DNA from: Chloroflexia bacterium
Lineage (GTDB): Bacteria; Chloroflexota; Chloroflexia; Thermomicrobiales; UBA6265
Reading direction: 5' to 3'
Assembly: GCA_013698495.1 (NCBI GenBank)
Contig: JACCUV010000070.1
Coordinates: 1 to 5,291 of the forward strand
DNA length: 5,291 nucleotides
In this document: positions 1 through 5,291 of the stretch, in pieces
Position numbering within the stretch: position 1 is the first letter of the stretch
Layout of the letters: the number at the start of each line of letters is the position of its first letter
Made by a program: the position numbers and the translations under genes
The notes under the pieces: generated by a model
Told to the model about the DNA's origin: nothing
What the model saw: the letters and a program-made list of their open reading frames with translations, nothing else
The model's database searches: none

Positions 1-191
1 CGTCCGAGAGCGGATCGTACGACAACACCATCGCCGAGTGGTATTTCGCGACCGCGGAAGATGCCGTTAATGCCGGATTCCGCGCTCCCGCGAACCTGAA
101 GCGCGGCGCCGAAAGCGCCACCGCCGCCGCCTCGCTCGCCAAGGCCGCCGCCGACAAGGTTGCCGAAGCAGACAACAGCAACGAGGCCTAG
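1..191 (+). CDS. C-terminal end of a protein with a sunset-like domain (partial, 5' end outside window)
   Basis: The reading frame enters from the left edge (first complete codon at base 3) and runs 62 codons to a TAG at 189-191. Residues 1-30 of the fragment include YDNTIAEWYF and AEDAVNAGFRAP. This recalls the end of the short 'sunset' domain (family pattern roughly Y-H-x-P-x-x-x-x-Y-D-x-T, then W/Y-F-x-T/S-x-x-x-A-x-x-A-G-F/W-R), found at the C-termini of various actinobacterial and Chloroflexota proteins. The domain's own N-terminal part is missing here. From about residue 30 the chain becomes an Ala/Lys/Glu-rich, low-complexity tail (repeated Ala-Ala-Ala and Ala-Lys units, acidic end) that is probably helical or disordered. 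The function of the full protein cannot be told from this fragment; the domain can be a C-terminal extension on unrelated proteins. The gene converges on gltB, with 99 bp between the stop codons. That the frame is coding is fairly sure; the domain name is a memory-based match. Confidence 0.65.
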   Translation, partial: SESGSYDNTIAEWYFATAEDAVNAGFRAPANLKRGAESATAAASLAKAAADKVAEADNSNEA

Positions 192-206
192 AGCGGATCG
201 CGAAAT

Positions 207-275
207 GGTTGACGCCTACCGTCTTGGTAGGGCTGCGGAGCTTGCTCCGTCCGTCTTCCGCCAAGATCGTCAACC
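207..275. terminator. Structured inverted-repeat element between convergent genes, probable bidirectional terminator
   Basis: An 8-bp perfect closing stem (GGTTGACG 207-214 with CGTCAACC 268-275) encloses two hairpins. The first is CCTACC 215-220 with GGTAGG 226-231 (loop GTCTT). The second is CGGAG 236-240 with CTCCG 245-249; on the plus strand its loop is CUUG closed by G-C, a known stable tetraloop. An alternative pairing, TCTTGG 222-227 with CCAAGA 261-266, would extend the closing stem instead and compete with the first hairpin. The element begins 15 bases after the plus-strand stop (191) and ends 15 bases before the end of the gltB stop (291), so it is symmetric with respect to both genes. 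Its position argues for transcription termination or 3'-end protection. No U-run follows on either strand, so it is not a textbook intrinsic terminator. A dispersed palindromic repeat is an alternative. Confidence 0.55.
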
Positions 276-290
276 TCTGTGACACCCGCA

Positions 291-3200
291 CTAATCGGCA
301 GCGCCTTCGGCAGATTCCGTGACGGCAAGTTGAATCTCGACCACTGCGGTTGGCGCGACGCGCCAGAACATGGCGGAAACGACATCCCAGTTGGCGATAA
401 GTGACGCGGCATGGGCGCTGCCGGTAGCCTCAACGTGCCGCTCGACGAGGGAGCGAACTTCGGCGCCTTCGGCGGCTTCAAGCCTTCTGATCGCGACCGA
501 CTCGCCGTTGATGCGCCCGGCGAAAGCATCGTCCCGGTCGAGCACCCAGGCCAGGCCGTTGGTCATCCCGGCGCCAAAGTTGCGGCCCGTGGGACCGAGA
601 ACCACAGCCTGGCCTCCGGTCATGTACTCGCAGCCGTGGTCTCCGACACCCTCAACGACGGCAGTCGCGCCGCTATTGCGCACCGCGAAGCGCTCGCCGG
701 CGATACCCGCGATGAAGACCGCGCCGCCAGTCGCTCCATAAAGGATCGTGTTGCCGGCGATCGTCTGCGGTGTCGTGAACGGAGCATCGCGGTCCGGGAA
801 GATCGCAATTTCACCGCCGCTCATCCCCTTTCCGACGTAGTCGTTGGCTTCGCCTTCGAGTTTCAGGGTCAGGCCGGGAACCGCGAAGGCCCCGAAACTC
901 TGTCCGGCGCTGCCCCGGAAGCGCAGGGTGACGCGGTCGAGCGGTGTGGGCGTGTTCTCGCGGAGGACGGTCATCGCCCCGGCAATCCGGGCGCCAACGC
1001 TGCGATGATCAGTCCTGATTTCGCCCTCGAACTCAACCGCCTGACCCTCGGCCAGCTTCGGCTCGATCCAGGTCAGGATGCGGGTGTCGAGCGTCTCCTC
1101 GGCATCGTGGTCGACTTCAATCGACTTGCGCCGAACCTCGGGCGCGGCTGGTTCCGGCAACAGCGAGCTGAGATCGAGCATCGCGGCGCGACCTTCGACC
1201 CGTTTCACGGCGAGGAGATCGGTGCGGCCGATCAGCTCCTCGATCGTGCGGGCGCCGAGGGCAGCCATCGTCTCGCGCAGGGCCTCGGTCAGTTGGGTGA
1301 AGTAGCCGATGACATCCTCCGGTTTGCCCGTGAATTTGGCGCGGAGATCCTCGCGCTGTGTGGCGATCCCGGTTGGGCAGGTGTTGAGGTGGCACTGGCG
1401 GGCCATGTCGCAGCCGATCGCGACCAGCACCGAGGTGCCGAAACCGAACTCATCGGCTCCGAGCAGCGCCGCGACGATCACATCCTCCGGTGTTTTCAAG
1501 CCTCCATCGGTGCGCAGCCGCACTCGGGAGCGCAGCCCGTTCATAACCAGCGTCTGCTGGGTCTCGGCGAGGCCGAGTTCCCACGGCACGCCGGCGTGCT
1601 TGATCGAGGCCAGCGGCGCGGCGCCGGTGCCACCGGAGTGTCCGGCGATCAGGATGTAATCGGCGCGGGCCTTGGCCACGCCGGCGGCGACCGTGCCCAC
1701 CCCGGCCTCGGCGACGAGCTTGACCCCGATTTTGGCTCGGGGGTTGACCTGCCGCAGATCGTAGATCAGCTGGGCCAAATCCTCGATGCTGTAGATGTCG
1801 TGATGTGGCGGCGGCGAAATCAACGGCAGGCCGGGCACGGCGTGCCGCATCCTGGCCACGAACTCGGTCACCTTGAAGCCCGGAAGTTGACCACCCTCGC
1901 CCGGCTTCGCGCCCTGAGCGATCTTGATTTCGAGTTCTTCGGCCTTCGAAAGATAGCGCGCGTTGACGCCGAAGCGACCGGAAGCCACCTGCTTCACCTT
2001 GTTGTGGCGGATATCGCCATCGGGCGACTCGTCGAACCAGTGCGGATCCTCGCCGCCTTCGCCGGAGTTGGAGCGCCCACCGAGCCGGTTCATCGCGATC
2101 GCCAGCGTGGCGTGGGCCTCGGGACTCAGCGAACCGAGCGACATCGCGGTGACCACGAACCGCTTGACGATCTCGGACATGGGTTCGACCTCGTCCAGCG
2201 GCACGGCGGGACCGAGCGCCTTGAGTTCGAAAAGGTCGCGGATCGTGGTCAACGGTTGCTGCCTGACGAGGTCGCGGTAGGTTGCGTAGGCGGCGCCATC
2301 GTTGTTGTGACTGGCTGCCTGGATTGCCTTCACCAGGGGAGGCGCGTAGGCGTGGCTTTCGCCATCGCGCTTGAACTTGATCAGGCCGTCGTCTGGCAAG
2401 CGCGGCGCCATTTCCGCAAATGCGGCGACGTGTCGCTTGCGGACATCGGCTTCGATTTCGGCGAGTCCGATGCCGCCGAGGCGCGACGGGGTTCCCGTGA
2501 AGCAGCGATCGACAAGCACCTGGCTGAGTCCAATCGCTTCGAAAATCTGGGCTCCGCGATACCCGCTGGCGGTGGTGATCCCCATTTTCGAGATCACCTT
2601 CAGGAACCCGTATTCCATCGAGTAGATGTAGTTGCGACGCAACTCGATCGGGCGCACTGTCTCGTACCCGCGTTGCCCGGCAAGTTGGGCGGCGGCATCG
2701 AGCGCGAGGTACGGATGCACGGCGGACGCGCCGTACCCGATCAGCACACCGAGTTGATGCACATCCCAGACCTCGCCGGTGTCGCAGACAAAGTCGACGC
2801 GAGACCGTAGTCCGGCGCGAATCAGGTGATGGTGAACCGCGCCAACGACCAGCGACATCGGGACAACCGCATGTTCGGCGTCAAGCGCTCGATCCGAGAG
2901 CACTATCACGCCAGCGCCGTCGCGAATCGCCGCTTCGACATCGGCGAAAATCCGGTTGAGGGCAACGTCCAGGGCGCCTTCGGATTGCGCCATCTCGAAC
3001 AGCGTGTTGACTTCGGCAACCTTGAGACCCGACACATCGCGAATCGCCTGCATGTCGTTTGCGGCGAGGACCACGCTGCGGAGATGGATCAGCTTCGCCT
3101 GGTCGGGAGATTCGACCAGCATGTTCTGGCGAGGACCGACGAAGGCGTCGAGTGCGAAGACCTTGCGCTCGCGAAGCGAATCGATCGGCGGGTTGGTGAC

Positions 3201-4826
3201 CTGGGCGAATCGCTGCCGAAAATAGGCGGTGAGCGGACGGGTGACTTCGGAAAGCACCGCCAATGGAGCGTCGTCGCCCATCGACCAGGTCGGTTCCTTG
3301 CGCTCACCCGCCATCGGCATCACGATGAGTCGCAGGTCCTCGGCGGTATAGCCGAAGGCGCGTTGCTTCGCGACGACAGCGGGATCGGTCTTCGTCAATG
3401 CGGCGCGAGTCCTGGCATCGGCATCGAGCGGGACAATCGACGGCTCATCCGGTTCCGGCTGGATTTCGAGCGTGACCCTGTTCGCGCCCAGCCACTCAGC
3501 GTATGGCGCCCGGCCGGCGACTTCGGCCTTGATCTCATCGTTGCGCAGGACGACCCCGCGCGAGGTATCGACCAGCACCATCTGACCGGGGCCGAGCCGC
3601 CCCTTCTCGACAATGGTCGAGGGATCGAGCTCCACCGTCCCGGCCTCGGACCCGGCGACAAACAATCCGTCCGACGTGATCGCGTAGCGAACCGGGCGGA
3701 GCCCGTTGCGATCGAGCGTGGCTCCGGCCACGACGCCGTCACTGAATCCGAGCGCGGCCGGACCATCCCATTGTTCGAGCAGGCCGGCGTGGAAGTCGTA
3801 AAAAGCGCGGCGTTCCGGGTCCATGTCGGGAAGTTGTTCCCAGGGTTCGGGCACGCACATCATCAAGGCGTGGGCGAAGGAGCGTCCGCTGTGGCGAATC
3901 AGCTCGATCGCGTTGTCGAGGCTGAGCGAATCGCTGCCCGACATCGAGACGATCGGTTTCAGTTCGTCCGCGGGAGTGCCGTCATCGAGTGCAAGCGACG
4001 GTGTCCGGGCTTCTATCCAGAGGCGATTACCCTGAACGGTGTTGATTTCGCCGTTGTGGGCAATCTGACGGAATGGCTGGGCGAGACCCCAGGTGGGGAA
4101 GGTGTTGGTGCTGTAGCGCTGGTGGAAGAGAGCAATCGCGCTGGTCAGATCGGGGCTTTGGAGGTCGACGAAGAAGGCGGCCAGGTCTTTGGGCAGGCAA
4201 AATCCCTTGTAGATGATCGTGCGACACGAGCATGAGGCCAGGAAGAGGTCGGCCTCGGTCAGCCCCGCATCCTGCGCGGCGCGTTCGATCGCGCGGCGTC
4301 CAAGCATCAAGTTGCGCTCGAATGTATCGAGATCGAGTTCCGGGTCGCGCCCGATCAGGACCTGGACGATCGCGGGTCGGGTGGCGAGGGCGGTTTCACC
4401 GAGGACTTCGGGTTTGACCGGCACGTCGCGCCAGAGTATCGCGTCCAGACCACGCTCGGCGAGCGTGGCAGCGATCAGATCTCGAGCAAGCGTCTGTTTC
4501 GCGGCATCTGGCGGCAGGAAAACCATCGCCACGCCATAGTCGCCGGCTCCGAGACCCGGGAATTCGGCGGCGGCGAGCAGGGGGCCGAACAAACCATGTG
4601 GAATCTGGATCAGCAATCCGGCTCCATCGCCTGTCCGCGCATCGGCCCCGACTCCACCGCGGTGGGTGAGATTGACCAGACCGGCGAGGGCTTTCTCGAC
4701 GATTTTGCGCGAAGGACGGCCGGCGATGTCGACGACGAGACCGACGCCGCACGAGTCGTGCTCGTACACGGGCGAGTAGAGGGGCGCCTTCGGTGCAGTT
4801 GGGCCGGTGTGCGTGTGTTTGAGCAT
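291..4826 (-). CDS. gltB: Glutamate synthase large (alpha) subunit, GltB
   Basis: This is the large subunit of glutamate synthase (GOGAT), a cytoplasmic enzyme forming glutamate from glutamine and 2-oxoglutarate. All expected domains occur in order over 1511 residues, the normal family length. After a 25-residue segment, presumably cleaved as a propeptide, comes nucleophile Cys26 (EHDSCGVG), starting the class II glutaminase domain to about residue 430. It keeps HRGGVGADARTGDGAG, Arg237 in RYSTNTFPTWG, Asn258-Gly259 in HNGEINT and Asp299 in SGSDS. A central domain follows to about 800, with YSMEYGFLKVISKMG near 735-749. The FMN barrel (about 830-1230) has SLGSLSPEAH (896-905), SNSGEGGED (919-927) and PPPHHDIYS (from 1005). 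Cys1139, Cys1145 and Cys1150 (C-x5-C-x4-C) would bind the 3Fe-4S cluster. A glycine-rich beta-helix spans about 1270-1440. The start at 4826 is preferred over an in-frame ATG at 4925: AGGAAGGA lies 9 bases upstream, and the extra 33 residues look non-coding. No frameshift or lost catalytic residue is seen. No gltD adjoins it. The 17-residue stretch between GEGGED and KQVASGRFGV is shorter than the loop of ferredoxin-dependent enzymes, favouring the GltD-dependent type. Confidence 0.97.
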   Translation of the reverse strand: MLKHTHTGPTAPKAPLYSPVYEHDSCGVGLVVDIAGRPSRKIVEKALAGLVNLTHRGGVGADARTGDGAGLLIQIPHGLFGPLLAAAEFPGLGAGDYGVAMVFLPPDAAKQTLARDLIAATLAERGLDAILWRDVPVKPEVLGETALATRPAIVQVLIGRDPELDLDTFERNLMLGRRAIERAAQDAGLTEADLFLASCSCRTIIYKGFCLPKDLAAFFVDLQSPDLTSAIALFHQRYSTNTFPTWGLAQPFRQIAHNGEINTVQGNRLWIEARTPSLALDDGTPADELKPIVSMSGSDSLSLDNAIELIRHSGRSFAHALMMCVPEPWEQLPDMDPERRAFYDFHAGLLEQWDGPAALGFSDGVVAGATLDRNGLRPVRYAITSDGLFVAGSEAGTVELDPSTIVEKGRLGPGQMVLVDTSRGVVLRNDEIKAEVAGRAPYAEWLGANRVTLEIQPEPDEPSIVPLDADARTRAALTKTDPAVVAKQRAFGYTAEDLRLIVMPMAGERKEPTWSMGDDAPLAVLSEVTRPLTAYFRQRFAQVTNPPIDSLRERKVFALDAFVGPRQNMLVESPDQAKLIHLRSVVLAANDMQAIRDVSGLKVAEVNTLFEMAQSEGALDVALNRIFADVEAAIRDGAGVIVLSDRALDAEHAVVPMSLVVGAVHHHLIRAGLRSRVDFVCDTGEVWDVHQLGVLIGYGASAVHPYLALDAAAQLAGQRGYETVRPIELRRNYIYSMEYGFLKVISKMGITTASGYRGAQIFEAIGLSQVLVDRCFTGTPSRLGGIGLAEIEADVRKRHVAAFAEMAPRLPDDGLIKFKRDGESHAYAPPLVKAIQAASHNNDGAAYATYRDLVRQQPLTTIRDLFELKALGPAVPLDEVEPMSEIVKRFVVTAMSLGSLSPEAHATLAIAMNRLGGRSNSGEGGEDPHWFDESPDGDIRHNKVKQVASGRFGVNARYLSKAEELEIKIAQGAKPGEGGQLPGFKVTEFVARMRHAVPGLPLISPPPHHDIYSIEDLAQLIYDLRQVNPRAKIGVKLVAEAGVGTVAAGVAKARADYILIAGHSGGTGAAPLASIKHAGVPWELGLAETQQTLVMNGLRSRVRLRTDGGLKTPEDVIVAALLGADEFGFGTSVLVAIGCDMARQCHLNTCPTGIATQREDLRAKFTGKPEDVIGYFTQLTEALRETMAALGARTIEELIGRTDLLAVKRVEGRAAMLDLSSLLPEPAAPEVRRKSIEVDHDAEETLDTRILTWIEPKLAEGQAVEFEGEIRTDHRSVGARIAGAMTVLRENTPTPLDRVTLRFRGSAGQSFGAFAVPGLTLKLEGEANDYVGKGMSGGEIAIFPDRDAPFTTPQTIAGNTILYGATGGAVFIAGIAGERFAVRNSGATAVVEGVGDHGCEYMTGGQAVVLGPTGRNFGAGMTNGLAWVLDRDDAFAGRINGESVAIRRLEAAEGAEVRSLVERHVEATGSAHAASLIANWDVVSAMFWRVAPTAVVEIQLAVTESAEGAAD

Positions 4827-4835
4827 CGAGAGGCG

Positions 4836-4843
4836 TCCTTCCT
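4836..4843 (-). promoter_or_regulatory. gltB ribosome binding site
   Basis: Read on the minus strand, AGGAAGGA (4843 to 4836) lies 9 bases before the ATG at 4826. It is a strong purine-rich Shine-Dalgarno match and decides the start. The alternative in-frame ATG at 4925 would add 33 residues that resemble nothing in the family, whereas from 4826 the protein has a propeptide of ordinary length before Cys26. Confidence 0.85.
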
Positions 4844-4854
4844 GAATTCGAGAT

Positions 4855-4869
4855 CGACCCTGAGGGTCG
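4855..4869 (-). promoter_or_regulatory. Short hairpin/dyad just upstream of the gltB ribosome binding site
   Basis: On the minus strand CGACCC (4869-4864), loop TCA, GGGTCG (4860-4855) forms a perfect 6-bp stem with a 3-base loop. It ends 11 bases before the Shine-Dalgarno sequence. It could be an RNA hairpin affecting translation or a small operator. The pairing is seen in the sequence; any regulatory role is inference, and such short dyads also arise by chance in high-GC DNA. Confidence 0.35.
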
Positions 4870-4887
4870 GTGACAATCAGGCTGGAA

Positions 4888-4901
4888 GGGCGACATCGCC
4901 C
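4888..4901 (-). promoter_or_regulatory. Second leader hairpin upstream of gltB
   Basis: GGGCGA and TCGCCC are perfectly complementary around a 2-base centre (realistically a 5-bp stem with a 4-base loop). This dyad is 18 bases upstream of the one at 4855-4869, so two GC-rich stems stand in tandem in the presumed 5' leader. No U-run follows, so it is not an obvious attenuator terminator. Function unknown. Confidence 0.3.
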
Positions 4902-4935
4902 GGCGACCTGTTGGTGAACTCGCAACTACGACGGG

Positions 4936-5052
4936 TCAACGCCAGCGCAAGTTCGAGATAAACCGCACAATGTTGGCGGCAATGTTTTTTCGTTCGTGGA
5001 CGCCTCGCACATCGGCGCAAACGCAAGCCAACAACGCCAGATCGGGATCCAC
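4936..5052 (-). CDS. Possible small leader ORF, 38 codons, upstream of gltB
   Basis: A GTG-initiated frame (GTG at 5052-5050, TGA at 4938-4936) encodes 38 residues with a protein-like composition: an N-terminal part rich in Leu, Ala and Asp with a Cys-Val-Cys, then ERKNIAANIVRFISNLRWR, which could form an amphipathic basic helix. About two thirds of its third codon positions are G or C, fairly typical of coding DNA in a high-GC genome. It ends 109 bases before the gltB ATG, with the two leader hairpins in between. Against it: the only nearby Shine-Dalgarno-like GAGG (5069-5066) is 13 bases from the GTG. That GAGG is better spaced (8 bases) for an ATG at 5057 in another frame, which gives a 43-residue Trp/Cys-containing peptide. 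I recognise neither peptide. A leader peptide, a tiny independent protein or chance are all possible. Confidence 0.3.
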   Translation of the reverse strand: MDPDLALLACVCADVRGVHERKNIAANIVRFISNLRWR

Positions 5053-5070
5053 TTCATCGTGGGAACCTCA

Positions 5071-5076
5071 ATTGTA
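5071..5076 (-). promoter_or_regulatory. Candidate -10 element (TACAAT) upstream of gltB
   Basis: TACAAT read on the minus strand differs from TATAAT at one position and sits in the AT-richest part of the window, about 245 bases before the gltB start. No good -35 lies 16-18 bases upstream: TTGCGC is only 11 bases away, and the correctly spaced hexamer is TGTGGA. If used, transcription would start near 5064, giving gltB a leader of about 240 bases that includes the small ORF and both hairpins. Weak support only. Confidence 0.25.
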
Positions 5077-5130
5077 GGGAAGAAGCCGCGCAATCCACAG
5101 GTACGGAACGCCAAGAATCGTATTGCCGGT

Positions 5131-5151
5131 ATTTGGACGTTGTGCCCAAAT
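5131..5151. promoter_or_regulatory. Inverted repeat ATTTGG-N9-CCAAAT, possible operator
   Basis: Two 6-base half-sites, ATTTGG (5131-5136) and CCAAAT (5146-5151), are perfect inverted copies separated by 9 bases. They lie roughly 65-75 bp upstream of the candidate start near 5064. The size and spacing would suit a dimeric regulator. LysR-type GltC activates gltAB in Bacillus, but nothing here identifies the protein. A 6-bp dyad in a region this long is expected about once by chance. Confidence 0.2.
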
Positions 5152-5291
5152 CGTTCGCGGAAATGCACAATGGGATAGGTGTTGCGGCGCACGAGTGTTT
5201 AGCGTTGCACCTCAATTCATCGGCGCCTCACGGGCCGACACATGATCGGCCTTTACCGGGCGGGCGGGCGGACGACGGAGTCGCCTCGGCA

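Larger units (their letters stand above)
5053..5291. other. Upstream intergenic region with no convincing gene
   Basis: Apart from the sites listed separately, I see no reliable gene here. The base composition is more AT-rich and less periodic than in gltB, as expected of regulatory DNA. A 6-bp inverted repeat (GGCCGA 5233-5238, TCGGCC 5246-5251, 7-base loop) lies near the right edge, followed on the plus strand by TTTA. All three minus-strand frames entering from the right edge close within 80 bases (for example TAA at 5255-5253), so the end of a neighbouring minus-strand gene could be present but cannot be distinguished from chance. A plus-strand ATG at 5242 stays open to the edge but has no ribosome binding site. 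There is no gltD fragment. Confidence 0.5.

Noticed and set aside
207..275. A tRNA-like cloverleaf, since a closing stem of about 8 bp encloses hairpins over 69 bases
   Set aside because: There is no T-arm with a GTTCRA-type loop before the 3' strand of the closing stem, no proper D-arm, and no plausible 7-base anticodon loop.
411..2810. Very long plus-strand open frame (799 codons) antisense to gltB, with another of 469 codons at 2826-4235
   Set aside because: Both lie opposite an unmistakable, full-length gltB. Long antisense frames are a normal by-product of strong codon bias in high-GC genes. The predicted products are rich in Arg, Gly, Asp and His and match no family I know.
4827..4925. 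N-terminal extension of GltB to the in-frame ATG at 4925
   Set aside because: The extra 33 residues are unlike the family, the ATG at 4826 has a strong Shine-Dalgarno sequence at 9 bases, and starting there leaves a normal-length propeptide before Cys26.
4968..4986. Two direct copies of CAATGTT 12 bases apart
   Set aside because: Seven-base repeats are too short to support an operator without conservation data, and they fall inside the possible small ORF.
4926..5192. 88-residue minus-strand frame upstream of gltB
   Set aside because: It has no ribosome binding site at its first ATG, an unusual composition (many Cys, Trp, Pro and Arg) and no recognisable motif. Only its internal ATG at 5057 has a plausible Shine-Dalgarno, and it competes with the more protein-like 38-codon frame.
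5065..5217. Direct repeat of ACCTCAATT (5065-5073 and 5209-5217)
   Set aside because: A single 9-base match in about 450 bp is not far from chance, and the flanking bases do not match beyond it.
5233..5251. Hairpin GGCCGA-N7-TCGGCC followed by TTTA as a plus-strand terminator
   Set aside because: No credible plus-strand gene precedes it and the T-run has only three bases. It is mentioned only within the intergenic entry.

Overview
The window is a high-GC bacterial chromosomal segment dominated by one gene: gltB, the large (alpha) subunit of glutamate synthase. It lies on the minus strand (4826 down to 291, 1511 residues) and looks intact. High G+C and a C-terminal fragment at the left edge that resembles a 'sunset'-type domain suggest Chloroflexota (perhaps Thermomicrobia) or possibly Actinomycetota. 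This placement comes from family memory, not from a search.

Layout. Bases 1-191 carry the last 62 codons of a plus-strand gene whose start lies outside the window. Bases 192-290 are a 99-bp convergent intergenic spacer. It contains a compact element (207-275) made of an 8-bp closing stem and two internal hairpins, placed exactly 15 bases from each of the two facing stop codons. It probably ends or insulates both transcripts. Bases 291-4826 are gltB. Bases 4827-5291 are an upstream region of about 465 bp with no convincing long gene. It holds a strong gltB ribosome binding site, two short hairpins just upstream of it, a possible 38-codon leader ORF (5052-4936), a weak -10-like element, and two further inverted repeats.

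Function. GltB takes the amide nitrogen of glutamine and transfers it as ammonia through an internal tunnel to 2-oxoglutarate, giving glutamate. With glutamine synthetase this is the main ammonia-assimilation cycle. The NADPH-dependent enzyme needs the small subunit GltD for electrons. No gltD is next to gltB on either visible side, so it must be encoded elsewhere or another electron donor is used.

I see no CRISPR array, insertion sequence, tRNA, rRNA or defence system, and no clear undescribed multi-gene system. The items most worth checking are the symmetric structured element between the convergent genes, the small ORF and hairpins in the gltB leader, and the missing gltD.
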